DNA of 64,000 bases from contig CAIWHP010000048.1 of the NCBI GenBank assembly GCA_903912445.1, positions 1-64,000 of the forward strand, given 5' to 3'. The translations under genes and the position numbers were made by a program. Numbering within the stretch: position 1 is the stretch's first letter; each line of letters begins with the position of its first letter. Below the pieces are notes generated by a model, which was given only the letters and a program-made list of their open reading frames with translations, was not told the DNA's origin and searched no databases. This stretch comes from an uncultured Lentisphaerota bacterium. GTDB lineage: Bacteria > Verrucomicrobiota > Kiritimatiellia > CAIQIC01. Of this stretch, positions 41,059 to 49,411 are shown in pieces.

Positions 41059-42624
41059 ATGAGCATAACAACGCGGCGCGTTTTTTTGAAACTGGCCGGG
41101 CTGGGCACGCTGGGGCTTACGTGCCTGGCGAAGAGCGCACCCGGAGCTGCCGCCGTGGCCAAGCCCAACATCCTCTTCATCATGGTCGACGAGATGAAGT
41201 GGAACGTGATGAGTTGCGCGGGGCATCCGCTGGTGAAGACGCCCAACCTCGATCGGCTCGCGCGCGAAGGCACGCGCTTCGCCACCGCCTACACCGTCGC
41301 GCCGATCTGCACGCCGTCGCGCTACAGCTTCTTTACCAGCCGCTACGCGCACGTCCACGGCGCCACCGACAACAGCACGCCGTTGCGCGAGTCGCAACTG
41401 CTGCTGCCCGCGATCCTCAAGCACCACGGCTACCAGACTGCCATCAGCGGGAAGCTGCATTTCATCCCCGACAACCTCGCTTACAACTTCGACTTCTTCT
41501 GGTCGTTCGCCGGCGAAGGGCCGCGCAAGCTGCCGACGTGGCCGGCCGACGTGGAGAAGAAGCACGGCCGCAACGCGGCGCGCAAGGTGGTGGAGCAGCC
41601 GTTCCCCAACGATCCGCTCGGGCGCGACCTCGGCCGGCTTCCCTATCCGAAGGAGGACGCGCAGACGTTCTGGATCACCGATCGCGCGACGGATTTTCTG
41701 AAGCAGCGCGACAAGTCCGCGCCGTTTTTCCTGTTCGTCAGCTACCTCGATCCGCACAGCCCCTCGCATCTCTGCGAGCCGTACTGGAAAATGTTCGACG
41801 CCGAGAAAATGCCGCTGCCGCCCTCGTTCAAGCAGGATTCCGCCAAGCCCAAGGAGACGGAGTCGAACAGGCACGTGGTCAACGATCCGCAGATTGTCAA
41901 GGCGCTGACCGCCGCCTACCTCGCGAAGGTGACGATGGTGGATGATAACGTCGGGCGTCTCTTGGAACATCTGCGCGCGCAGGGCCTTGCCGAAAACACG
42001 CTGATCGTGTTCACCGCCGACCACGGCAACATGCTTGGCGACCTCAACCGCTGGTTCAAGGGCGCGATGTATGAGGGCTCAACGCGCATTCCGCTGCTGA
42101 TGAAGGCGCCGGCCACCGGCGCGTTGGCTGCGCCGTTCAATCGCGGCACAGTGGTCAATGACATCGTCGAGAACATCGACGTGATGCCGACGCTGTGCGA
42201 GCTGGCTGGCGTGCCGCTGCCGGCGCAGGGTATCCAGGGCAAGAGCCTGACGGCGCTCGTCGCCGGCAAAGATGCCGCGTGGAAGAACCGCGCGTTCGCC
42301 GAACGCAGCAGCTCGATGGTCCGCACGGCGCAGTTCAAGTACATCAAGAATGCAGCGAAGAACGAGCGGCACGGTGGCGGCGCGGCGGAGCTCTATGACC
42401 TGACCAAGGATCCGCTGGAGTTGCACAATCTTGCCGGCGACCCGGCCTATGCCGCGACGCTGAAGGATCTCGCCGCGCAGCACGACGCATGGCAGAAGGA
42501 TGTGCCGCCCGTGCCCGTGCTGGCGGGCGTCGCGCCGGAGCCGCCACCGGGCGCGACGACGGATGCGGAGACGAAGCAGGGCCAAGAGCGCAAGGCCAAA
42601 CGCAAGCGGAACAAGGAAATTTGA
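41059..42624 (+). CDS. Type I sulfatase (Tat-exported)
   Basis: A 521-residue sulfatase. The leader is TRRVFLKLAGLGTLG, the metal strand is NILFIMVDEMKWNVMSC (D-E pair) and the formylglycine motif is C84-T-P-S-R followed by YSFFTSRYAHVHG. The second site is TADHG. The VDEMKW/SRYAHVHG form resembles choline-sulfatase and phosphonate-monoester-hydrolase relatives, so phosphoester activity cannot be excluded. The C-terminus is Lys/Arg/Gln-rich. Promoter P3 is upstream. A short GC hairpin (42643-42660) follows, without a T-tract. Confidence 0.91.
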   Translation: MSITTRRVFLKLAGLGTLGLTCLAKSAPGAAAVAKPNILFIMVDEMKWNVMSCAGHPLVKTPNLDRLAREGTRFATAYTVAPICTPSRYSFFTSRYAHVHGATDNSTPLRESQLLLPAILKHHGYQTAISGKLHFIPDNLAYNFDFFWSFAGEGPRKLPTWPADVEKKHGRNAARKVVEQPFPNDPLGRDLGRLPYPKEDAQTFWITDRATDFLKQRDKSAPFFLFVSYLDPHSPSHLCEPYWKMFDAEKMPLPPSFKQDSAKPKETESNRHVVNDPQIVKALTAAYLAKVTMVDDNVGRLLEHLRAQGLAENTLIVFTADHGNMLGDLNRWFKGAMYEGSTRIPLLMKAPATGALAAPFNRGTVVNDIVENIDVMPTLCELAGVPLPAQGIQGKSLTALVAGKDAAWKNRAFAERSSSMVRTAQFKYIKNAAKNERHGGGAAELYDLTKDPLELHNLAGDPAYAATLKDLAAQHDAWQKDVPPVPVLAGVAPEPPPGATTDAETKQGQERKAKRKRNKEI

Positions 42625-42880
42625 AAGGATCCCTGCCCGTCTGCGCTAGCTGGCCAGCGCTGTAAACTGCGAGTCAGGTGGCGGGTCTTCCTCGTTGCGG
42701 GGGCTGGGGTTGGGCGCGTCCTATATTTTTGCTTGGCAGTGGGCGACGGCCTTGCTAAGGAGCCTCTGTTGCGGCAAAAGCATGACCACGTTTATGCGGC
42801 AGGCATAGGCTCACAGCTGGGTGTTGAGCGACAGGAAGGGGACTAGTGTGCGCGGGACTCTTGCAACTCACGGCGAACGG
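42625..42880. other. 256-bp intergenic region with a hairpin and weak promoter-like site
   Basis: A stem-loop GCGCT-n8-AGCGC lies at 42643-42660, shortly after the sulfatase stop, but has no T-run, so it is only a possible terminator. TTGGCA (42733-42738) with a 16-nt spacer precedes CTAAGG (42755-42760), a poor -10 box. It may be a degenerate relative of promoters P1-P5. No other feature was seen. Confidence 0.35.
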
Positions 42881-45388
42881 ATGAATGCACGGCTGAAGCC
42901 ATGGGGCCTGGCGCTCGTTCACTTTGCCGGTCTCGGATTGTTGGCGACGCCGGCCCAAACGTGGACCGCCCAAGGGCCCACGGTGACCACCGCCGGCCAG
43001 GTGGCGGGGATGGCCGCCCAGACCAATCCGGTCTATGGCGCTGTTCAGCGAATCGCAATCAATCCCACCGATGCGAATACCATGTTGATCGGTACGGTCA
43101 ACGGCGGCGTCTGGCGTACGACCAACGCCCTTGCTGCTAGTCCGGCTTGGGCGCCGGTCACGGATTTTCTGCCGTCGTTGTCCATCGGTGCCCTGACCTA
43201 TGACAAGGCCAATGCGAACACGGTCTATGCGGGCATCGGCCGCTATAGCGCGCTGTCCAGCACCGGCGGTGCACGGGCCGGTTTGTTCACCTCCGCGGAC
43301 AGCGGCCTGACCTGGGGCACGGTGGCCGGCAATAGCGCGTTCACGGCGGGCGGCGTGAACATCTCCAGCGTGGCGGCCAACGGGCAGACCATCCTGGTCT
43401 CGGCGGACACCTCCGATACGTCTTCGTATGCCTACCGCGGCCTGTTTCGGAGCACCGATGGGGGCGCGACGTTTACGCATCTTTCCTCTGCGGCGGGGGC
43501 AACCAACCTGGCCGCAACCATGGTCGTGGCCGATCCCACCAACCCCAATCGCTATTACATGGCGGCTTATAATGCCAATACGGTCACGGACCGCGGCGTT
43601 TACCGCAGCGACGATGCCGGGGCAACCTGGACACACATGCATGACGCCACCATGGATGCGCTCATCGGGGCGAGTACCGGCAACATGAAACTCTCGGTCA
43701 ACAACAACGGTGCCTTGTTCATCGGGATTGCCAACTCCGGTCGCCTGGCCGGTGTGTTCCGTACGCAAGACCAAGGCACGTCCTTCACCAGCTTCGGCGT
43801 GCCGACGACCATCGACGGGCCGGTCGGCAACACCATCACCAACGGCATTCATCCCGGCGGCCAGGCCGGCATTCATTTTTCCCTGCTCGCCGATCCGACG
43901 AACGATAACGTGGTCTATATCGGCGGCGACCGCCAGCCCTTGGGCACCGAGATCAATGGCGTCAGCTCTCTGGGCGCGGCGAACTACACCGGCCGGTTGT
44001 TCCGCAGCGGCGGCGCCGGCAGTTGGACGGCCATCACCGACAACCAGACCGCCGGCTACAGCGGCCCGCATGCCGATTCGAGGGCCATGGCGTTTGACTC
44101 CAATGGCAACCTCATTGAGGCGGATGATGGTGGACTCTACCGGCGCAGCTCGCCGCTGGACAGCACAGGCAACTGGACCGCGCTCGGTGGCAACGGCGCG
44201 ACCGGGCTGCAGGTGACCGAGATTCATTCCGTGGCCTACGACAACCACGGCGGCGTCTTGATCGCGGGTACCCAGGACACCGGCTCGATGCAGCAGAACG
44301 CACACAACTCCAAAACGTGGGCCGAGCTCAATCAGGGCGATGGTGGTGTTGTCGCTGTCTATGACCGTCCCGGCGGCAATTCCTATCGCTACAGCAGCAG
44401 CCAGAATTTGGGCAGCTTCGCCCGTCGCACCTATGACAGCAGCGGCACCAAGGTGGGCGGCACCTATTATCCGGGCTTGGTGGTCAGCAACAGCGGCGGG
44501 CTGAGCATCACCAAGTTCGAGCCGGAGGCGTTTCAAGAGGATGAAACGGCCAAGGCCTCCGTGCCCGACGCCCCTACCGAACCCGGCGTCCCCTTCTACA
44601 CCAAGTTTGCGATCAACAAGGTGGATGCCGGCCGGCTGCTTTTCGGGACCAAATCATTGTACGAAACGGCGAACCACGGCGACACCCTCGAAGTTCTGGG
44701 TGGCATCACGGTCAGCAACACGCCGGCCGTGCGTTTCAGCGCCACCGTCAACGCGCTGGCCTATGGCGGTTTTGAGGGCGAGATCGGTTACGCGGATGTG
44801 CTCTACAGCGGCGCCGGCGCCGAACTGCGGATTCGCCAGGCTGGCGCCGGTTTCAATGTCCTGCCCGACGTGAATGCCGCCTACAATGCGGCGGCGGGCA
44901 GCAGCGGCTTCAGCATCACCGACCTCGTGCTGGATTACACCACGTGGGACACCGCGTTTGTGGGTAACAGCTCCCGGCGCGTCTTCTACACCTTGGACGC
45001 GGGAAGCTCGTGGGCCGAAATCCCAGGGTTGAGCGGCCTGATCGGTGGCGAGCTCAACACCTTGGAGTACATCGAGCGCGGTTCCTTTGAAGCCGTCTTT
45101 GCCGGCGGCCGCAACGGCGTTTTCTGGGCTCTGGGCACCAACGATGTGTTCGGCACGTGGTCCGAGTTTGGCGCGGCGAGCCTGCCGAACGCGCGCGTCA
45201 CCGACCTGGATTATGACGTCACCGCCGACGTGCTCGCGGTCGGCGTGCAAGGCCGGGGCGCCTGGACCATTGATGCGGCCAGCCAGTTCCTGCCTATTCC
45301 GGGAGTCGGCACGGTCGGCGTGCTCGCGGTGGGCGGCCTGCTCTTGCATGCCCTGCGCCGGCGTTCCGCGTTGCGTGGCTCCGCTTGA
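42881..45388 (+). CDS. VPS10/BNR-like beta-propeller protein with PEP-CTERM-like tail
   Basis: An 835-residue surface or exported protein. The signal peptide ends near TPAQT. Most of the chain is Asp-box/sortilin-like propeller repeats (GLFTSADSGLTWGTV, GLFRSTDGGATFTHL, GVYRSDDAGATWTHM, VFRTQDQGTSFTSF). The C-terminus, PIPGVGTVGVLAVGGLLL followed by HALRRR, is a PEP-CTERM-like sorting tail: Pro-x-Pro-Gly, hydrophobic helix, Arg cluster. It is Gly/Ala/Thr-rich with no enzyme motif, so adhesion or substrate binding is likely. A GTG at 42848 with AAGGGG upstream is a plausible alternative start that adds 11 residues. It is not preceded by a clear shared-type promoter. Confidence 0.75.
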   Translation: MNARLKPWGLALVHFAGLGLLATPAQTWTAQGPTVTTAGQVAGMAAQTNPVYGAVQRIAINPTDANTMLIGTVNGGVWRTTNALAASPAWAPVTDFLPSLSIGALTYDKANANTVYAGIGRYSALSSTGGARAGLFTSADSGLTWGTVAGNSAFTAGGVNISSVAANGQTILVSADTSDTSSYAYRGLFRSTDGGATFTHLSSAAGATNLAATMVVADPTNPNRYYMAAYNANTVTDRGVYRSDDAGATWTHMHDATMDALIGASTGNMKLSVNNNGALFIGIANSGRLAGVFRTQDQGTSFTSFGVPTTIDGPVGNTITNGIHPGGQAGIHFSLLADPTNDNVVYIGGDRQPLGTEINGVSSLGAANYTGRLFRSGGAGSWTAITDNQTAGYSGPHADSRAMAFDSNGNLIEADDGGLYRRSSPLDSTGNWTALGGNGATGLQVTEIHSVAYDNHGGVLIAGTQDTGSMQQNAHNSKTWAELNQGDGGVVAVYDRPGGNSYRYSSSQNLGSFARRTYDSSGTKVGGTYYPGLVVSNSGGLSITKFEPEAFQEDETAKASVPDAPTEPGVPFYTKFAINKVDAGRLLFGTKSLYETANHGDTLEVLGGITVSNTPAVRFSATVNALAYGGFEGEIGYADVLYSGAGAELRIRQAGAGFNVLPDVNAAYNAAAGSSGFSITDLVLDYTTWDTAFVGNSSRRVFYTLDAGSSWAEIPGLSGLIGGELNTLEYIERGSFEAVFAGGRNGVFWALGTNDVFGTWSEFGAASLPNARVTDLDYDVTADVLAVGVQGRGAWTIDAASQFLPIPGVGTVGVLAVGGLLLHALRRRSALRGSA

Positions 45389-45496
45389 GCTGTGGGCGGA
45401 TGATGGGAGCTGGCCACGATGAGCGGCCGTGATGGGTGTGGTAACGCAGATGGATGAGGAATTCACAAGGATAGAGAGCGCATAACCAGGAGACCT

Positions 45497-46918
45497 ATGA
45501 AGCGGACATCACGCCGTGATTTTTTGAAGCTCGCCGGACTCGGCGCGCTGGCGTTTCCCGGCCTGGAATCCGCTTTCGCCAAGGCCCCGGCGCACCGGCC
45601 CAATATCATCGTCATTCTTGCCGACGATCTCGGCTATGCCGACGTGGGCTTCAACGGGTGCAAGGACATCGCGACGCCGAACATCGACTCGCTCGCGAAA
45701 AACGGCGTGCGCTGCGCCAACGGTTACGTGTCACACCCGTTCTGCAGCCCGACGCGCGCGGGCCTGATGACCGGCCGTTACCAGCAGCGCTTCGGCCACG
45801 AGAATAATCCGACGTGGTTGCCGGAGGACAGCAAGGTCGGCCTGCCGCTGACGGAAACCTTTTTGGTGAAGCAGTTGCGTGCCGCCGGCTACGCCACCGG
45901 CGCGGTCGGCAAATGGCATCTGGGCGCGGCGCCGTGCTTCCATCCGAACGAGCGCGGCTTTGCGGAATACTTCGGCTTCCGCGGCGGCGGCCACCTGTAT
46001 TTGCCGGACGAGAAAAACCCGCTGCCGACCGCCAAGACCTGGCAGGTTGAATACCGGATCCCCTTGAACCGCAATCAGGAATCTGTGGCGCATGAGGGCT
46101 ACATGACCGAGATTCTCTCGCGTGAGGCCGTCGCTTTCGTCAACCGCCATAAGGCCGAGCCGTTCTTCCTCTACCTCGCCTACAACGCGGTCCACACGCC
46201 CTTGCAGGCGCCGGAGAAATATCTCGCCCGCTTCCCGCACATCGCCGACGAAAAGCGGCGCACCTACGCCGCGATGAACAGCGCGATGGATGACGGGATC
46301 GGTTTGGTGCTGGCCGCGCTGCGCGAGCACAAGCTCGAGAACGATACGCTGGTCGTCTTCCTTTCCGACAACGGCGGGCCGATCACCGTCGTGCCGTGCA
46401 GCAACGCACCGCTGCGCGGCGGCAAGGGACAGGTTTTTGAAGGGGGCATCCACGTCCCGTTCGTCGCGTGCTGGCCCGGCAAGCTGCCGGCGGGCGCAGT
46501 CTATAACGAGCCGGTGATCGCGCTCGATTTGCTCCCGACCGCGCTCGCGCTCGCGGGCGCACAGCCGCCGGAGAAGCCGCTCGATGGCGTCAACCTGATC
46601 CCGCACCTCGCCGGCGAGAACAAGGCCGCGCCGCACGAGCGCCTCTTCTGGCGCACCGGCGGCGGCGCGACATGGGCCGTACGCGAAGGCCGCTACAAGC
46701 TGGCGAGCATTGCGAAGGCCGAGAAGGCGCAGCTCTTTGACCTCGAAGCCGACATCGGCGAAACGCGCGACCTCGCCGCCGAGAAGCCCGAGGTGGTCAA
46801 GCGCCTGACCGCCGCCTTCGAGGCGTGGAACGCACAGCTCGTCGCGCCCCTCTTCGAAAGCCCGCGGCCCGGGCCGAAGAAGCAGCAACAACAGCGCAAG
46901 AAGGCCGCAGCACCGTGA
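45497..46918 (+). CDS. Type I sulfatase (Tat-exported), C-S-P-T-R form
   Basis: A 473-residue sulfatase. The Tat leader is SRRDFLKLAGLGALA and the metal strand is NIIVILADDLGYADVGF. The formylglycine motif is C83-S-P-T-R in the common PVC form, followed by AGLMTGRYQQRFGHENNP. GAVGKWHLG follows, and LSDNGG is the second metal site. The variation to Thr at the fourth position is common in this subgroup and should not stop maturation. CAGGAGACCT precedes the ATG. The C-terminal ten residues are Lys/Gln-rich. The next gene begins 115 nt later behind promoter P4. Confidence 0.93.
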   Translation: MKRTSRRDFLKLAGLGALAFPGLESAFAKAPAHRPNIIVILADDLGYADVGFNGCKDIATPNIDSLAKNGVRCANGYVSHPFCSPTRAGLMTGRYQQRFGHENNPTWLPEDSKVGLPLTETFLVKQLRAAGYATGAVGKWHLGAAPCFHPNERGFAEYFGFRGGGHLYLPDEKNPLPTAKTWQVEYRIPLNRNQESVAHEGYMTEILSREAVAFVNRHKAEPFFLYLAYNAVHTPLQAPEKYLARFPHIADEKRRTYAAMNSAMDDGIGLVLAALREHKLENDTLVVFLSDNGGPITVVPCSNAPLRGGKGQVFEGGIHVPFVACWPGKLPAGAVYNEPVIALDLLPTALALAGAQPPEKPLDGVNLIPHLAGENKAAPHERLFWRTGGGATWAVREGRYKLASIAKAEKAQLFDLEADIGETRDLAAEKPEVVKRLTAAFEAWNAQLVAPLFESPRPGPKKQQQQRKKAAAP

Positions 46919-46963
46919 CGATGTGGCATAGCTACAACCGCCTGCTGACGATTTCTCTCCCCG

Positions 46964-46975
46964 CCAAACGTTTGG
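46964..46975. promoter_or_regulatory. CCAAACGTTTGG palindrome next to promoter P4
   Basis: A perfect 12-bp palindrome ends just before the -35 element of P4. Its position suits an operator for a dimeric regulator. It has not been found at the other four promoters, so this is a local feature and the functional reading is inference. Confidence 0.35.
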
Positions 46976-46976
46976 T

Positions 46977-47004
46977 TCGCCAAGTTCGCGGCGCGTGGCA
47001 TACT
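46977..47004 (+). promoter_or_regulatory. Shared-type promoter P4
   Basis: TCGCCA (46977-46982), 16-nt spacer, TGG-CATACT (46999-47004), then GCGCTGCG. The -35 is poorer than at P1 and P2 (TTGGTT lies 5 nt further upstream). The start of the GH78-type gene is 29 nt after the -10 box. Confidence 0.5.
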
Positions 47005-47033
47005 GCGCTGCGGTTTGCGAAAGGGTAAAAGCG

Positions 47034-48857
47034 ATGAATACGATTTCGAAGTCAGCGATTATTGGCGGACTATTGTTGTCGCTGCTGCCACCCGGCAGCG
47101 GGGCGGCGGAGAACGCGGCTACGTATCTCGCGGTGACGCAGTCGGTGGTGCGGCCGGTCGAGTTCAAGCAGGTGGGGCCGGGGCATGTCTTCGTGGACTT
47201 CGGGCGCGCGGCGTTCGCGGGGCTGCAGCTGCAGTTTCCGCAGGCCGACGACGGGCGGAAGGTGCTCGTGCATCTCGGCGAAAAACTTTCCGCGCCGGGC
47301 GTCGTGGATCGCAAGCCGGGCGGCTCGGTGCGCTACCTCGCTGCCGAGCTGACGCTGAAGGCGGGGCAGGGAAAATATCTCGTGCCGCTGAAGCCGGCCG
47401 ATGCGCGGCTGATGCCGAAGGAAATCGGGCCGGTGATGCCCTTCCGCTACGTCGAGATCGAGAACGCACCGGCGTCGCTGGCGGCGGCGCACGTGGTGCA
47501 GCTCATGGCGCATTATCCGTTTGATGACGCGGCCGGCCAGTTCCGCTGCTCCGACGCGAAAATCAACGCGATCTGGGAGCTATGCAAGTATTCGATGAAG
47601 GCGACCAGCTTCGGCGGCGTGTTCGTGGATGGCGACCGCGAGCGCAAACCCTACGAGGCCGATGCCTATATCAACCAGCTTGGCTGGTACTACACGACCG
47701 GCGAGTTCGGCCTGCCGCGGTACACGCACGAGTATCTGATTACACATCCGACGTGGCCCACCGAGTGGATCCTCTTCTCGGTGCTCATGGCGTGGGAGGA
47801 CTATCTCTTCAGCGGGGACGCCGCAAGCATGCAGAAGTTCTACGCGGATTTGCAGGCGAAGACCCTGCTCGCGCTGGCGCGGCCCGATGGCTTGATCTCC
47901 ATCCCGAAGGGGCCGCTGCCCGCTGCCGTCGGGCAGGCGATTCACATCAAGACGATCCGCGACATCGTGGACTGGCCGCTCGGCGAACGCGACGGCTATG
48001 ACCTGCGCCCCGTGAACACGGTGGTCAACGCGTTCCACGCCCGCGCGCTGGACCGCATGGGGCTGATCGCCACGGCGCTCGGCAAGGCCGATGACGCCAA
48101 GCGGTATCAAGACGCCGCCGCCCGCGTGACGAAGACGCTGAACGAAAAATTATGCGATCCGGCGAGCGGGCTTTATCTCGATGGCGAGGGCAGCACGCAC
48201 AGCTCGCTGCACGCCAACCTGTTTCCGCTGGTGTTCGGCTTGGTGCCGCTGGAGCGCCGCGCGCGGGTGGTGGAATTTGTGCGCAGCCGCGGCATGGCGT
48301 GCAGCGTCTATGTTGCGCAGTTCCTGATGGACGCGCTCTTCGATGCCGGCGAGGCCAAGCACGCGCTCGCGCTGATGACCGCGCCGGGCGATCGCAGCTG
48401 GACGCACATGATCGAGCGCGTCGGCACGACGATCGCGCTGGAGGCGTGGGATACGAAATACAAACCCAACCAGGACTGGAATCACGCCTGGGGCGCGGCG
48501 CCGGCGAGTGTGCTGCCGCGGAAGCTCATGGGCCTCGAGCCGCTCGCACCCGGCTGGAAGAAATTCCAAATCCGCCCGCAGCTCGGAAGTTTGCAGTGGG
48601 CCGAAGCGCGCACACCGACGCCGCGCGGCAGCGTGTTCGCGCGCGCCGAAGCCGGAACGGCGTTCAAGCTGAGCGTGGAAATTCCCGCTGGCACCACCGC
48701 GACGGTTTCCCTCCCCGCGCGCGCCGCCGAGGCCGTCACAGAGTCGGGGAAGCCGCTCGCGCAGGTGCATGGCGTGACGCTCCTGCGCCTGAGCGACGGC
48801 CGCGCCGAACTCTCCGTTGCGCCCGGCCGCTATCGCTTCGAGTCGCAGTCCCCCTGA
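47034..48857 (+). CDS. GH78-like alpha-L-rhamnosidase
   Basis: A 607-residue secreted protein; the ATG at 47034 opens a signal peptide (GGLLLSLLPPGSGAA). An N-terminal beta-sandwich (VFVDFGRAAFAGLQLQF) is followed by the (alpha/alpha)6 barrel with VDGDRERKPYEAD (about residues 196-208). This is the counterpart of the DCPQRDER-type catalytic motif of GH78, including the acid/base Glu candidate. A C-terminal beta-domain begins near GLEPLAPGWKKFQIRPQLGS. It is shorter than typical multi-domain GH78 enzymes (about 900-1100 residues) because the extra N-terminal sandwiches are missing. It likely removes alpha-L-rhamnose from the sulfated substrate. It is the first non-sulfatase gene behind the shared promoter type. 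Confidence 0.82.
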   Translation: MNTISKSAIIGGLLLSLLPPGSGAAENAATYLAVTQSVVRPVEFKQVGPGHVFVDFGRAAFAGLQLQFPQADDGRKVLVHLGEKLSAPGVVDRKPGGSVRYLAAELTLKAGQGKYLVPLKPADARLMPKEIGPVMPFRYVEIENAPASLAAAHVVQLMAHYPFDDAAGQFRCSDAKINAIWELCKYSMKATSFGGVFVDGDRERKPYEADAYINQLGWYYTTGEFGLPRYTHEYLITHPTWPTEWILFSVLMAWEDYLFSGDAASMQKFYADLQAKTLLALARPDGLISIPKGPLPAAVGQAIHIKTIRDIVDWPLGERDGYDLRPVNTVVNAFHARALDRMGLIATALGKADDAKRYQDAAARVTKTLNEKLCDPASGLYLDGEGSTHSSLHANLFPLVFGLVPLERRARVVEFVRSRGMACSVYVAQFLMDALFDAGEAKHALALMTAPGDRSWTHMIERVGTTIALEAWDTKYKPNQDWNHAWGAAPASVLPRKLMGLEPLAPGWKKFQIRPQLGSLQWAEARTPTPRGSVFARAEAGTAFKLSVEIPAGTTATVSLPARAAEAVTESGKPLAQVHGVTLLRLSDGRAELSVAPGRYRFESQSP

Positions 48858-49009
48858 CACGCCGCGCCGCCGCAGAACACGGAGGGTGGTCGGGTCGTCG
48901 GTCGGGCGCAACGTTCGCCGCTGCCGTTGCTGCTGGTGGCAGGAGCTCCCGCCTAGCAGTTCCCACGCCATGGCAACAGCGCAGCGTTTTCTTGCTGAAT
49001 AGCAGAAGC

Positions 49010-49134
49010 GGCAGAACCATTGATGGCAGAATCATTTTAACTTAAGGAGCCTCGTGGCTTGATACCAAGGGTTAATCCTCCGACTGGCAAAGGGATTTCT
49101 GCTTCTCATGATTCTGCTCTCAGTGGTTCTGTCG
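49010..49134. repeat. Inverted pair of CAGAAyC...GCAGAATCAT units
   Basis: GGCAGAACCATTGATGGCAG continues to AATCATTTT at 49010-49038. It is answered on the opposite strand by GACAGAACCACTGAGAGCAG followed by AATCATGAG (complement of 49105-49134). About 20 of 26 positions match. The loop between the arms is roughly 70 nt and has no other feature. Confidence 0.55.
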
Positions 49135-49162
49135 AAAGGCCCTTTCCGCGCTTGGCTCACCA

Positions 49163-49209
49163 TCAAGCATTGGAAAAAGTGGTGATTCCGGTTTCCAATG
49201 ATTGGAAGA
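49163..49209. repeat. Double palindromic repeat, locus 5
   Basis: CAAGCATTGGAAAAA (about 49164-49177) is a half-degenerate unit. GGTTTCCAATGATTGGAAG (49190-49208) is a good palindrome. Centres are about 29 bp apart, as at locus 4. Confidence 0.75.
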
Positions 49210-49219
49210 GGGAACCATG

Positions 49220-49298
49220 GAGGCCGCAGAGGATACGGAGGGCACGGAGGCGCTAACCCCTGTGAACCTCATTCCAACCGCTGTGACCTCTGTGGTTT
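49220..49298. repeat. CACAGAGG inverted repeat, copy 2
   Basis: GAGGCCGCAGAGGATACGGA on the left and GCTGTGACCTCTGTGGTTT on the right belong to the family seen at 37088-37171, here in the opposite orientation. Confidence 0.6.
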
Positions 49299-49339
49299 CT
49301 TCTGCTGCTTGCCTGGAAAGCTTGCCGCGCGGTTCTGGC

Positions 49340-49367
49340 TTGGCAAGCTTGCGGCGGCGGGCATAAT
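49340..49367 (+). promoter_or_regulatory. Shared-type promoter P5
   Basis: TTGGCA (49340-49345), 16-nt spacer, CATAAT (49362-49367), the best -10 box of the set, followed by GCGTCGCG. The extended TGn is absent. The esterase ATG lies 44 nt after the -10 box, further than for P1-P4. Confidence 0.6.
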
Positions 49368-49411
49368 GCGTCGCGCTCTGCAAATCACAGGGCAAACCAA
49401 GAGGAGCAATC

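Larger units (their letters stand above)
48858..49411. other. 554-bp intergenic region rich in repeats
   Basis: No gene is convincing here. The region holds an inverted pair of CAGAAyC-type units (49010-49134), palindromic repeat locus 5, a CACAGAGG-type hairpin (49220-49298) and promoter P5. Four different repeat families within half a kilobase make it the densest non-coding stretch in the window. Confidence 0.6.

Noticed and set aside
42643-42660. Rho-independent terminator after the 41059 sulfatase
   Set aside because: A stem of only five pairs and no T-tract. Kept as a note in the intergenic entry.
42733-42760. Sixth copy of the shared promoter
   Set aside because: The -35 matches, but the -10 (CTAAGG) and the GC discriminator do not, and the distance to the start is much longer.
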